NCBI RefSeq assembly: GCF_003991195.1
Contig: NZ_RCWL01000002.1
Coordinates: 1 to 64,000, forward strand
Direction: 5' to 3'
Source: Gynurincola endophyticus
GTDB taxonomy: Bacteria; Bacteroidota; Bacteroidia; Chitinophagales; Chitinophagaceae
Length of the DNA: 64,000 bases
The position numbers and the translations under genes are program-made. Under the pieces are notes generated by a model. That model saw nothing but the letters and a program-made list of their open reading frames with translations, searched no databases and was not told the origin of the DNA. Below, piece after piece: positions 50,114-58,991 of the stretch; the stretch's first letter is position 1, and every line of letters starts with the position of its first letter.

Positions 50114-53100
50114 TTATTCTGTGAAAAGTTGTTTTATTTTATCATGATATTTTTGGTCTGTGTGGAGATACAGTTCCTGAATAAAATCGGTACTGGCCGG
50201 CCGTTCAGGATAACTATACTTTTTCAAAAAATGGCGTAATGTTTCGTTGAGCTTTTCTTCTCCGATCAGTTCACTCAGCTCTACCATTACAAGGGCACCT
50301 TTCGAGTAAGAAATATGCGTATGCCGGCCGGTTACCTTATACAAAGGTTCGGATACAGAAAAACCCTTTTCAGATTCGTAAATCTGCCGGTGAACTGCCA
50401 GTCTTTTTTTCATCTTTTCTGTTCCGTATACCTTTTTATATATCATCATTTCGGTATACATCGCCAGGGTTTCGGTTAGCATCGTTGCCCCTTCCCTGTC
50501 GTCGGGTGCTATCCGGTTATTCCCCCACCATAAATGTGATAATTCGTGACCCGCCAGTTCATTTATGACGTCTTGTTGTTTATCTGCCCGGAGGTTAGCA
50601 TGAAACGTAACATTTTCTGTCATAAAAATAACACCGGGATAAGCTGTTGCATTAAACCCTTTTGTAAATGAAGATATTTCGGCGTAGGTGATAGACGAAT
50701 ATGGATATTTTCCGAAGTTATCGATACAGTAATCAAGGCTTTGCCGGGTTTGTTCTATCAAATGTTCTACATTTTCGAAGTGCGCGGGGTGATACAATAC
50801 CCTGATTGCAATGCCGCGGTGTTCATCCATCGTACTCTTATATTTTGCTGATGCAACAGCAAATCTGAAAGGAACCGATTCTCCGGTTTTGTATTCAGAA
50901 TAGCTTCTGTCTTTATCCGTCCATTCCCGAACCAGTTCACCGGTTCCTATGGGTGTTTGACCCGCCTCGGTTGACACTGTCATATTCAACCGGATAAAAT
51001 CCTGTTTATTTTCTTTGGGTGCATCTACCCTTTTTATTCCCTCCGGTTCGCCTAAACCCGACTGTTTTCGTTGAAACAGGTGCATCAGTTCATTTTCTTC
51101 CTGATAACCAATTACCGGATAGTAACGGCTGATTCGCATAAATGAACCGTTTTCAATAATGGCATTGAAAGACTGATGCCCGTTCACCGGAAACCATTCA
51201 TAAGAAAGTTTAAAAACAAGGGTAGCTTTTGCACCGGGATATAATGTATCACTTAAAAAAACTTCCGTTGTTTGTTCTTTTAAAGAGTAACTACGGTTTT
51301 TATAGATGAATACAGCCGAATTTGTTTTTAAAGAAGGCGCAAAATTAACCAGTACCTTTAAAATCGGTTCTACCGTAAGATTTTCAAGAATATAAGTACC
51401 CTCAATCCGGTAAGCATTTTGGGTTGGATACAAGTCTACCCGGGTATGAACATCTGTCACTACCGGTTGTGGCGAATGCTGATAATGTTTATACGTCTTT
51501 TCGTAGTTCGCACTCCATGCCAGTTCTTCATTTTCATTCACCGGCAAATATCCTTTTACGAAACGCGGTGCGCTATAACCAGCCAACAGTAAACAGATGA
51601 TAAAAAACAATATGCAGCTTCTGAAAAGATGTTTTCGTGATACAACAAAATAAGCTATCCATAAAAAACCGACCACCGACCATCCGAATATTAAGCGATC
51701 GCCAAAAGAATGAAGGTATTTTCCGTAACCATTAAAGTCGCTATATTCACCGGAAAATCCGGTTAAAAAACGAAGCAAAGGAAACGAGATTATTTTTTTA
51801 ACCACCGGAGTGCTAAACATAAGTGTAAACAAAAGGGATATTGCCAATGCAATAAACCTGTTTTTAAATAATGTGTTTATCAAAATCAATAAAGCAGCTA
51901 ACAAGCAAAGAGGAAACACATTAAAAATCATTACTCCCCAATAGGCTTCAAACAGCAATACCGGATAACCGTACATTAACTGAAACAATACACCTTCTGC
52001 TACCAGTATTACTGCAAAAATGAATATCAACAGGCAGATACTGATCCAATGCCCTAATGGCTTCATAATTGAGAAAGGGGTGGTATTTTCGATGAGTGAA
52101 AAACCGGAGGAATGACTTCTCCAATAGATATCATTAACGAAGTAAACCGACAGCAATGTACCTATCAGGTAAAAGTTTTCAATAATAGCAGTTGCCATTA
52201 AACCTGAACCCGCATACTTCTGAGGAATTCTGATTCCTTTTTCTATTTCCGCATACATTTCCATCCCTACAAAAAATAATATCAGCAAGGTGGCTGCAAA
52301 AAATGATACACTTTTAAACAGGTATACAAAATCAAGTTTCAGATAAGATTGTAATGATTTTACGGCAGCCTTCCAATGAAATACAGGATATGCTTTTTCA
52401 TATTGAACCGTTGTTATTTTTTTTAACGCTGTGGTATCTTTATCAAATCTTCGTTTATGTTTCTTTTCTGGTATTTGAAAACTAAAAAACTTAATTGACA
52501 AAAAAACACCTGCCAGGGCAATCATGATTACCGCTAGTCTATTGATGAGAAATGTACCGACCAAAGGAACCAACACACTGTTTCTTTCGAACACAGTAAG
52601 GTCTTTACTTTCATAAAAATAAGAAGAGAGTCCGAACGGATCAGTAACAGCAGCTATCCATTGGGCTGTTAAAGACTGTGGTAATGCATTAGCCATTAAA
52701 GGCGAGCCGGAGTAGAGGAGCATCACCATGTAAAGAACATACAATAGCAATCCGGCCATTACCAGTAAAATTTTCTTACGCGACAATATAGCAACAGGAA
52801 ACAGTACGCCGCAAACCAGCAATGTATTAATACATCCGAGTACCAATAAAGGATATAGGTAGTAACTGATATTGAATTTACCGTTCAGATCGGTTTCTGA
52901 ACGAAGGCATTGCCCGATGGTGAATCCTGCAATGACCAGGCAAAAAAAACCAAAGGTAAGTGTAATAAAGGCAAAAACACGCCCGAGCAGAAATTGTTGA
53001 GAGGTTACCGGTGTTGAAAAGATCATCCAATGAAAGCGGCTATCCCATTCTTTAAACAGTAACCTGCTTCCAATAATTGAGGCGATAAAAATGATAGATA

Positions 53101-53281
53101 AGCTAAGAAATCCGACCATATATCCGATCGTGTAAGTGCCGTTCAAAAAAACTCCCTCTCCTATTGAAAGATTAAATTTATTACCACAAAAAACACCACC
53201 CAGTAATAATAAAACCCAAATGAATTTATTTCTTACACCCCGGGTATACGATTGAAGATCAAATAAAAATATCCGGTACAT
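50114..53281 (-). CDS. ABC transporter permease fused to an M1-family metallopeptidase domain
   Basis: The 1055-aa protein has an N-terminal membrane half (about 20-560) with ABC-2-type features and 12 or so hydrophobic segments (e.g. FIWVLLLLGGVFCGNKF, FLSLSIIFIASIIGSRLL). The C-terminal half (about 600-1055) is an M1-like aminopeptidase: the zinc site is HELSH (near 911-915) followed by WWGNNRIAPDDREGATMLTETLA, which supplies the third ligand Glu 18 residues after the second His. An upstream DxE/GAMEN-like peptide-binding segment is not clear (FNATAYPGVIFM is in its place). The ATPase gene is 2 bp upstream. Substrate and reaction unknown; this fusion is found in several Bacteroidota. Confidence 0.88.
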   Translation of the reverse strand: MYRIFLFDLQSYTRGVRNKFIWVLLLLGGVFCGNKFNLSIGEGVFLNGTYTIGYMVGFLSLSIIFIASIIGSRLLFKEWDSRFHWMIFSTPVTSQQFLLGRVFAFITLTFGFFCLVIAGFTIGQCLRSETDLNGKFNISYYLYPLLVLGCINTLLVCGVLFPVAILSRKKILLVMAGLLLYVLYMVMLLYSGSPLMANALPQSLTAQWIAAVTDPFGLSSYFYESKDLTVFERNSVLVPLVGTFLINRLAVIMIALAGVFLSIKFFSFQIPEKKHKRRFDKDTTALKKITTVQYEKAYPVFHWKAAVKSLQSYLKLDFVYLFKSVSFFAATLLILFFVGMEMYAEIEKGIRIPQKYAGSGLMATAIIENFYLIGTLLSVYFVNDIYWRSHSSGFSLIENTTPFSIMKPLGHWISICLLIFIFAVILVAEGVLFQLMYGYPVLLFEAYWGVMIFNVFPLCLLAALLILINTLFKNRFIALAISLLFTLMFSTPVVKKIISFPLLRFLTGFSGEYSDFNGYGKYLHSFGDRLIFGWSVVGFLWIAYFVVSRKHLFRSCILFFIICLLLAGYSAPRFVKGYLPVNENEELAWSANYEKTYKHYQHSPQPVVTDVHTRVDLYPTQNAYRIEGTYILENLTVEPILKVLVNFAPSLKTNSAVFIYKNRSYSLKEQTTEVFLSDTLYPGAKATLVFKLSYEWFPVNGHQSFNAIIENGSFMRISRYYPVIGYQEENELMHLFQRKQSGLGEPEGIKRVDAPKENKQDFIRLNMTVSTEAGQTPIGTGELVREWTDKDRSYSEYKTGESVPFRFAVASAKYKSTMDEHRGIAIRVLYHPAHFENVEHLIEQTRQSLDYCIDNFGKYPYSSITYAEISSFTKGFNATAYPGVIFMTENVTFHANLRADKQQDVINELAGHELSHLWWGNNRIAPDDREGATMLTETLAMYTEMMIYKKVYGTEKMKKRLAVHRQIYESEKGFSVSEPLYKVTGRHTHISYSKGALVMVELSELIGEEKLNETLRHFLKKYSYPERPASTDFIQELYLHTDQKYHDKIKQLFTE

Positions 53282-53283
53282 GA

Positions 53284-54156
53284 TCAGTTGTTTTTTGTGA
53301 GTGTATAAAAATAGAAATGCTCAAGTGTAGGTATGGTGGTATCAAAACCCGCCGGTGCATCTTCAGAAACAACAGTAATCAGCAACTTCCTTTCAACAAA
53401 CTGTTTAATGATCACCTGATATTGAAGTTCGTAACCGGGGAGCTCATTTTTATCAATAAATTTTGTCCAGACTTTATTTTTCATTGTTGTCATTAACTGA
53501 GCAGGTTGTCCGGTACTTAGTAAAGTACCTTTTTTCATAACAGCCATATTGGAGCACAGGTTCCTTACATCTTCCACAAGGTGTGTAGATAACAGCACAA
53601 TAACTTCTTCACTGATTTCTGTGAGTAAGGTATTAAAACGGTTACGTTCTTCAGGATCGAGGCCGGCAGTAGGCTCATCAACGATAATAAGTTTCGGGTT
53701 TCCGAGTAGTGTTTGAGCCACACCAAAGCGCTGTTTCATTCCTCCCGAATAAGTGAATACTTCTTTATTGCGGTATTCATACAGATTCACTTTATAAAGG
53801 AGCTGTTCAATCTGATTTTTCCTTTCTTTCTTATCGGTAACACCTTTCAGTAGTGCAAGATGATCGAGTAACTGAGCAGCACTGGCTTTAGGATAAACAC
53901 CGAAGTCCTGCGGCAAAAAACCGAGTTGTTTTTTAAGAAATGCCGGATCAGTAGTAATTTCAACTCCGTTGAAAAAAATACTTCCCGAAGTTGGCTTTTG
54001 CAGTCCAACGATTGTTTTCATCAGAGAAGATTTACCGGCTCCGTTCGGACCGAGCAATCCGAACATACCGTTATTAATCTGGAGTGAAACTTCGTTAATG
54101 GCTTTAGTATGGTTATTATAAACCAGCGATAAATTCTGAATAGAAAGCGTGTTCAT
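53284..54156 (-). CDS. ABC transporter ATP-binding protein
   Basis: The 290-aa ATPase has Walker A GLLGPNGAGKSSLM, Q-loop LGFLPQDFGVYP, signature FTYSGGMKQRFGVAQTLLG, Walker B LIIVDEPTAGLDPEER and H-loop LLSTHLVEDV. The C-terminal 80 residues form an accessory domain. It energises the permease encoded 2 bp downstream. The start at 54156 (MNTLSIQNLSLVYNN) matches family homology; the frame runs to 54207 upstream. The XRE gene ends 75 bp upstream, so regulators and transporter are probably one unit. Confidence 0.92.
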   Translation of the reverse strand: MNTLSIQNLSLVYNNHTKAINEVSLQINNGMFGLLGPNGAGKSSLMKTIVGLQKPTSGSIFFNGVEITTDPAFLKKQLGFLPQDFGVYPKASAAQLLDHLALLKGVTDKKERKNQIEQLLYKVNLYEYRNKEVFTYSGGMKQRFGVAQTLLGNPKLIIVDEPTAGLDPEERNRFNTLLTEISEEVIVLLSTHLVEDVRNLCSNMAVMKKGTLLSTGQPAQLMTTMKNKVWTKFIDKNELPGYELQYQVIIKQFVERKLLITVVSEDAPAGFDTTIPTLEHFYFYTLTKNN

Positions 54157-54231
54157 AAAATGACTTGAGTTTAGGCAATACGAATCCGGCAGCTTGTGGA
54201 GCTGCAATTAAAATGATCTCAGAAATACATT

Positions 54232-54438
54232 TTATTCTTCGACGTATTCTAAGATATCACCGGGTTGGCATTGCAAAATTTTACAAATAGATTCAAGTGT
54301 ATCAAATCGTACACCTTTGGCTTTTCCTGTTTTAAGGATTGATAGATTAACAGGTGTTATTCCCAGTTTTTCTGCCAATTCTTTACTTTGCATTTTGCGT
54401 TTTGCCAGCATTACGTCAAGGTTTACAACAATTGGCAT
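54232..54438 (-). CDS. XRE-family transcriptional regulator (YozG-like), 68 aa
   Basis: A small Cro/C1-type helix-turn-helix protein: NLDVMLAKRKMQSKELAEKL, then GITPVNLSILKTGKAKGVRF and SICKILQCQPGDILEYVEE. The layout is that of YozG-like regulators, which are often paired with a DUF2975 membrane protein, as here (2 bp upstream). The pair may regulate the downstream ABC genes, but this is inference. Confidence 0.9.
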   Translation of the reverse strand: MPIVVNLDVMLAKRKMQSKELAEKLGITPVNLSILKTGKAKGVRFDTLESICKILQCQPGDILEYVEE

Positions 54439-54440
54439 AA

Positions 54441-54956
54441 TTAAATAAATAGATCTTGTTCTTTCTGTAACTTCAAACCCTGTTTAAAAATTTCAGAAAG
54501 GAAATAAACAAAGATTCCGAGTATGTAATGAATAAATACTAAAGCAATGGCAATTCCTTCCACTTCAGCAAAAGCCATTGCACAAAACAAAGCTGCAGTT
54601 GGTAAAGTAAGATTTGCCCAGTAGAAATTTTTTAAATGCTGAACGGCAGCAGTCGTAAACAGTTTAGGCTGATGAAATACTTTAAATACATTACTGCTTA
54701 ACAAAAAGAATAATCCGTACAACAATAGCGGCATGATAAACTCAAATAAAATATACGGAAGATTATTGTCGATGTTTAAAAAGGGCTGCTGTGTAAAGGG
54801 ATAAAGGATATGTAGGTATTTTCCATCACCGTAGGGTATGATACTCCATCCCGTTAATAAACAAAAAATAGAATATAATATACCTGTGAGGTATAAGAAA
54901 GACAATAACCGCGTAATATAAAACAGTATTTTAGAGATAAGTTTTACTCTTTGCAT
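54441..54956 (-). CDS. DUF2975 membrane protein
   Basis: A 171-aa protein with four hydrophobic segments (about 7-27, 58-78, 105-125, 130-160), matching DUF2975 (FYITRLLSFLYLTGILYSIF and VEGIAIALVFIHYILGIFV). The gene ends 2 bp before the XRE regulator gene, the standard arrangement for these two families. It may work as a membrane sensor or antagonist of the small regulator, but this is not established. Its start is preceded by about 110 bp of AT-rich DNA that should hold the promoter. Confidence 0.85.
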   Translation of the reverse strand: MQRVKLISKILFYITRLLSFLYLTGILYSIFCLLTGWSIIPYGDGKYLHILYPFTQQPFLNIDNNLPYILFEFIMPLLLYGLFFLLSSNVFKVFHQPKLFTTAAVQHLKNFYWANLTLPTAALFCAMAFAEVEGIAIALVFIHYILGIFVYFLSEIFKQGLKLQKEQDLFI

Positions 54957-55068
54957 AAACCAGGTTTAAATTCCTTACAAATATAAATAAATTATCGTAA
55001 AACAATAATTTATTTATATTTTACAATATTTAATTAAAATAAACTAACTCTAACAAACACAACTGATT

Positions 55069-55461
55069 ATGAAAAAACCTGCTTTTGAATTTAATACTGC
55101 TGATTTTGAGCCGGTTAAACAGATTGCGTTAAGTTTTGAAGGAGCCGAAGAAAGTATATCGCATGAAGGAACGCCTTCGGTAAAAGTGCGGGGGAAATTA
55201 ATGTGCCGGCTGCATGAGAGCGGGGAGTTTATTCCGATCAGGGTAAACTTTGAATTGCAGGACCGGTATCTGGCCAGTCATCCGGAAATATTTCATCTGC
55301 CTGATCATTTTAAAGGATATCCTTATCTCTGTATGTGGGTACATCGGTATAACAAAGAATTCTTACATGAAATATTAGAATGGAGTTGGAAAGAACTGGC
55401 GACCAAAAAGCAGGTAAAAGAATATGAATTGAAAAGATCTTCACAAAAACACAGTGAATAG
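55069..55461 (+). CDS. MmcQ/YjbR family protein
   Basis: The 130-aa protein has the double-wing/YjbR fold of MmcQ proteins: VKQIALSFEGAEESISHEGT at the start, PSVKVRGKLMCRLHE, HPEIFHLPDHFKGYPYLCMW and the end LEWSWKELATKKQ. The H-E-x-T-P-S/W-x-V pattern is diagnostic. Members are thought to bind DNA or small ligands; function unknown. It is a single gene, convergent with a VOC gene. Confidence 0.92.
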   Translation: MKKPAFEFNTADFEPVKQIALSFEGAEESISHEGTPSVKVRGKLMCRLHESGEFIPIRVNFELQDRYLASHPEIFHLPDHFKGYPYLCMWVHRYNKEFLHEILEWSWKELATKKQVKEYELKRSSQKHSE

Positions 55462-55485
55462 CAGATGGAGGATTGCTGGTGATGT

Positions 55486-55854
55486 TTACGCGGGCTTAAA
55501 TGTAGCAACAATCCAAAGATTACCAGCCGGATCATGTATATAAAACTGGTTACCCCAATCCTGATGTTGTAAATCTGAAATTTTTACAGAGGTAAATTGT
55601 TCGCGTAATTCAAGTTGATCAATTTCGGTTTTGAAAGATTCAACGTCTTCTACTTCAAGAAACAGCATCGTATTTTCTATCCATTCTTTTACATAATAAT
55701 CCTGTAAATAAAACGCCAGATCACCTTTGGTAAACAAAGACAGGTTGGGTGTAATAATAACTTCACCAAATCCGATTTTCTGATAAAAAAAGCGGGATTC
55801 ATTGTAATTTACGGTACCCAGAAAGGGTCGTATAGATAAGCTTTTTGACAACAT
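55486..55854 (-). CDS. VOC-family (bleomycin-resistance-type) protein
   Basis: The 122-aa protein has the four-strand VOC module twice: SIRPFLGTVNYNESRFFYQK, then LAFYLQDYYVKEWIENTMLF and the end FYIHDPAGNLWIVATF. The D-P-A-G-N block is typical. Catalytic metal ligands of glyoxalases are not all present, so it may bind or modify a small molecule. The substrate is unknown. It is a single gene. Confidence 0.88.
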   Translation of the reverse strand: MLSKSLSIRPFLGTVNYNESRFFYQKIGFGEVIITPNLSLFTKGDLAFYLQDYYVKEWIENTMLFLEVEDVESFKTEIDQLELREQFTSVKISDLQHQDWGNQFYIHDPAGNLWIVATFKPA

Positions 55855-56063
55855 ATTTATTCTTTATCAATTTGGAAGATACGAATTTCGTTAACCTGAA
55901 AACAAAAGAGCAGAGCCCGGATAAAAGATGTTACTGCGGCGATTTCAGAATTAAGGCAATAGTACGTTTCCGGGTAATTAATTGTTATTCTGTACGCTAA
56001 AAAAATCTAAAAATGCTTCCAATGTTTCTATTGTTGCTTATATTTATATAAAGGATTTATTCA

Positions 56064-56267
56064 ATGACATTGGTTGCAATTATATTTCCGTGGTTATCTT
56101 TTATTTTAAGAGGGCGGATTCTCACGGGTATTTTTTGTTTTTTTTTACAAATAACTATTATCGGGTGGATACCCGCTGCTGCCTGGGCGGTAATTTCATT
56201 GAACAATTCACGGGCTGAAAAGAGAACGGAAAGAATTGTGCGGGCAATTAAAGAAAACAAAAGGTAA
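56064..56267 (+). CDS. YqaE/Pmp3-like small membrane protein
   Basis: A 67-aa protein with two membrane helices (about 3-20 and 23-47): MTLVAIIFPWLSFILRG, then FCFFLQITIIGWIPAAAWA followed by a basic tail. The turn (RILTGIFCFF) and the W-I-P-A-A-x-W-A block match Pmp3/YqaE stress proteins, which modulate membrane potential in yeast and plants. It is smaller than neighbours but complete. A hairpin (ACCATTCTTT/AAAGAATGGT, 56267-56302) follows the stop and could terminate transcripts from both sides. Confidence 0.85.
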   Translation: MTLVAIIFPWLSFILRGRILTGIFCFFLQITIIGWIPAAAWAVISLNNSRAEKRTERIVRAIKENKR

Positions 56268-56318
56268 CCATTCTTTCTGCTATTTTTCGCATAAAGAATG
56301 GTATACTGTAGTTATAAT

Positions 56319-57035
56319 TTATGGATTCGTTGAAAAGATAGAAGCATTAGCAATCAGCGCTCTCCTGTTCATTTTGAGAATATCTCTCACCCATTCGGCA
56401 AAGTCTTCAGGTTGTAATACTTTTTCGGGATTACCGTCAGTTAATCCCCCCTGGATACTCATATCAGATGCAATAGTGCTGGGTGTTAAAGTAACAACAC
56501 GGATATTTTGTTTTCTCCACTCAGCCATCATGGATTGCGATAAGGAAATAACTGCAGCTTTTGACGCGGCATAGGCAGACATGGTTCCGCCGCCTTTCAA
56601 ACCGGCTGTTGAAGCTACATTGATAACATCTCCCGCACCTCTTTGCTTCAAAAACGGATAAACCGCTTTTGCGGCGTAATAAACCCCGAATAAATTGGTT
56701 TTAATGACTTGCTCCCACTCTGCGCCCGGCATGTCTTCTATGGTTCCGAAATTACCAATCCCTGCATTATTAATAAGTATATCCACTCCACCCAATGCTT
56801 TAGCCAAAGACTGTATTCCCTCCTGCACAGCTTTTTCGTCATCTACACTAAACACTGCATAAGCAGCTTTTACGCCCAGGGCTTCAATTTCAGCTACGGT
56901 TGCTTTCAGATTAGCTTCATTTCTTCCACTGATTCCAACATCCACGCCTTCTTTTGCCAATATTAAAGCCACTGCTTTACCTAGTCCTCTGCCTCCACCC
57001 GTAACGATGGCCGCTTTTCCTTTAAGATTACTCAT
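56319..57035 (-). CDS. 3-ketoacyl-ACP reductase-like SDR
   Basis: A classical SDR of 238 aa with the cofactor motif TGGGRGLGKAVA, NNAGIGNFGTIEDM, catalytic Ser in INVASTAGLKGG and Tyr/Lys in AYAASKAAVISLS. The NIRVVTLTPSTIASDMSIQ segment fits the FabG-like branch. It reduces a carbonyl with NAD(P)H; without a fatty-acid operon around it the substrate is open. It lies downstream of the susD gene by 169 bp but behind that gene's terminator, so it is probably a separate transcript. Confidence 0.9.
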   Translation of the reverse strand: MSNLKGKAAIVTGGGRGLGKAVALILAKEGVDVGISGRNEANLKATVAEIEALGVKAAYAVFSVDDEKAVQEGIQSLAKALGGVDILINNAGIGNFGTIEDMPGAEWEQVIKTNLFGVYYAAKAVYPFLKQRGAGDVINVASTAGLKGGGTMSAYAASKAAVISLSQSMMAEWRKQNIRVVTLTPSTIASDMSIQGGLTDGNPEKVLQPEDFAEWVRDILKMNRRALIANASIFSTNP

Positions 57036-57142
57036 ATATATGATTTTACAATTATTCTTTGAGTCTACCTCTTTCGAGAATATAGTTAAGATAACAATGT
57101 TTGGGGAAAATTGTTCTGGTGGGTATCGTACCTGCTAACAAA

Positions 57143-57168
57143 AAGAGCCCTGAATATTCAGGGCTCTT
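57143..57168 (-). terminator. Terminator of the susCD operon
   Basis: AAGAGCCCTGAAT (57143-57155) and ATTCAGGGCTCTT (57156-57168) form a perfect 13-bp palindrome, 36 bp after the susD stop on the minus strand. Confidence 0.85.
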
Positions 57169-57203
57169 CATTGAGAAATAAGAGTAGCAAACTTTATAAA
57201 AAA

Positions 57204-58961
57204 CTAGTCGATCCAACCGGTATTTTGTTCTAAGGAGGTATTCATTTGTCGTTCAGTACGTGGAATGGGCCATGTACTGATGTAATCACCCTGCCATACA
57301 TAAGTGCTTACATTGGCTCCCCAGATCTGTTTCACACCATTGCCGGTTGCAAATACTTTATCCTTCCAGCTGTTCCATCTTAACTCATCAAAATAAGTGA
57401 CACCTTCGTTCACGAACTCCACTCTTCTTTCATCTCTGATCCGTTGACGAAGACCTTCCTGATCATTCACTGTTGTTTCAGGTGAAGAGTTTAATAAACC
57501 TACACCGGCGCGGCTCCTTACTTCGTTTACCAGATCAACGGCGTCCTGGCTGAAACTTTGTTCATTAATGGCTTCAGCCCACATAAGCAGTACATCTGCA
57601 TAACGGATTACAGGAAAATCAACCGGCCCGGTAATGCGTGAAAGCAACTGGCTTGATCCTTCATATACGAACTTACGGTATAGGTAATAGAAGTAGCTTC
57701 TGGTATCTGTAAACAGGTCATGTTCCGGTGCATTTTCTGTACGGGCAGGCCATCTCATCGTAAAAAGCGCATCTGCTCCGTCAATAGGTCGTCCGAGATA
57801 AGTAGAGTACGGTGTAATGACAGATGCCTTTAAACGCGGGTCGCGGTTTTCATAAGCCGCTTTAATTCTTTGCTCATTACCATTAGGAAGGTATAAAGAC
57901 ATATTGAGTCCTCTGTTGGTAGCAGCAGCAATTTCAGAGGCAGTGAGGTTATTTCTGAAGAAGAATACTTCACGATCTTTTATCGGCATTGTATTGTAAC
58001 CCGGGATAACATCATCCCAGTTAAATTTGCTACCGTCAGCATTATCATACATATCAACGAGGTTGGGAGATACCAGGAAGTTATTCCAGCAAGATCCGAA
58101 AGAAGATCTGGTTCCGCAATAAAATTGGGTGGTAGAACCGTAACCTTCCTGATTCAGGTGCTGAATAGAGAAGATCATTTCATCAGATTGTTCATTGGCT
58201 TCAATAAACAAATCGTGATAAGTACCATGAAACAGATCATACCCTGCATTTTTTACTTCTCTGAAATCATTGATCGCTTCTGGCCACATTTTCTTATACA
58301 TGTATACTTTTCCTCTTAATGCATAAGCGGCACCTTTTGTAACACGTCCGAAGTTAGGGTCGCCTGACGAATATTTATCAGGAAGATTGGATTCATTAAT
58401 ACAATCGGTAAGATCTGCCAGAACCGCATCCCATATTCTATCTTCGGTTTCACGAGGCTGATAGGCTTCTGAAGGGGTGATCGGCTCAAGGTATAAAGGA
58501 ACTCCTTTATATACCTGATTCAATCTGAAGTAGAAATATGCACGTAAAAATTTACTTTCAGCGATGTATCTGGCTTTTTTTTGATCTGAAGAAGGAGAAC
58601 GTAACGGTATATTCATAATAGCGTCATTCGCTCTCATAATTCCTTCATACTGTTGTTGCCAGTAAGTAGCGAACATACTATTGGCAGAAGTAGCGGTTGC
58701 CCCTAAAAGGCCGTCTAAACTACGCCCCTGCCCTGTTACTGCGAAACGGTCAAAATGATATAATTCAATTCCTGAAGCACCGCTGGTACTGATACTTAAT
58801 CTTAATGCCTGATAAATACCGGTAATTCCCTGATCGGTTAATCCGTCTGTCGTCCACATCGAAAGAGAGCTCGCCGCATCGTAAGGATAAGTATCCAGCA
58901 GGTCTTTGCGGCAACCGGTGATAAATGCTGCAATACTTAATATTATAAATAGCTTTTTCAT
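57204..58961 (-). CDS. SusD/RagB-family outer-membrane glycan-binding lipoprotein
   Basis: A 585-aa lipoprotein (lipobox ending at Cys17, FITGC) with the SusD fold: TQGITGIYQALRLS and KARYIAESKFLRAYFYFRLN (TPR-like helices), YQPRETEDRIWDAVLADL, RGKVYMYKKMWPEAINDF, then RYADVLLMWAEAINEQ and the end RQMNTSLEQNTGWID. It sits on the outer face of the outer membrane and caps the SusC channel. It is encoded 30 bp after susC. The glycan is unknown because no enzyme genes of this locus are inside the window. Confidence 0.95.
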   Translation of the reverse strand: MKKLFIILSIAAFITGCRKDLLDTYPYDAASSLSMWTTDGLTDQGITGIYQALRLSISTSGASGIELYHFDRFAVTGQGRSLDGLLGATATSANSMFATYWQQQYEGIMRANDAIMNIPLRSPSSDQKKARYIAESKFLRAYFYFRLNQVYKGVPLYLEPITPSEAYQPRETEDRIWDAVLADLTDCINESNLPDKYSSGDPNFGRVTKGAAYALRGKVYMYKKMWPEAINDFREVKNAGYDLFHGTYHDLFIEANEQSDEMIFSIQHLNQEGYGSTTQFYCGTRSSFGSCWNNFLVSPNLVDMYDNADGSKFNWDDVIPGYNTMPIKDREVFFFRNNLTASEIAAATNRGLNMSLYLPNGNEQRIKAAYENRDPRLKASVITPYSTYLGRPIDGADALFTMRWPARTENAPEHDLFTDTRSYFYYLYRKFVYEGSSQLLSRITGPVDFPVIRYADVLLMWAEAINEQSFSQDAVDLVNEVRSRAGVGLLNSSPETTVNDQEGLRQRIRDERRVEFVNEGVTYFDELRWNSWKDKVFATGNGVKQIWGANVSTYVWQGDYISTWPIPRTERQMNTSLEQNTGWID

Positions 58962-58991
58962 CAGCTTAAATTTGTTGTTCTTAATAAGATT

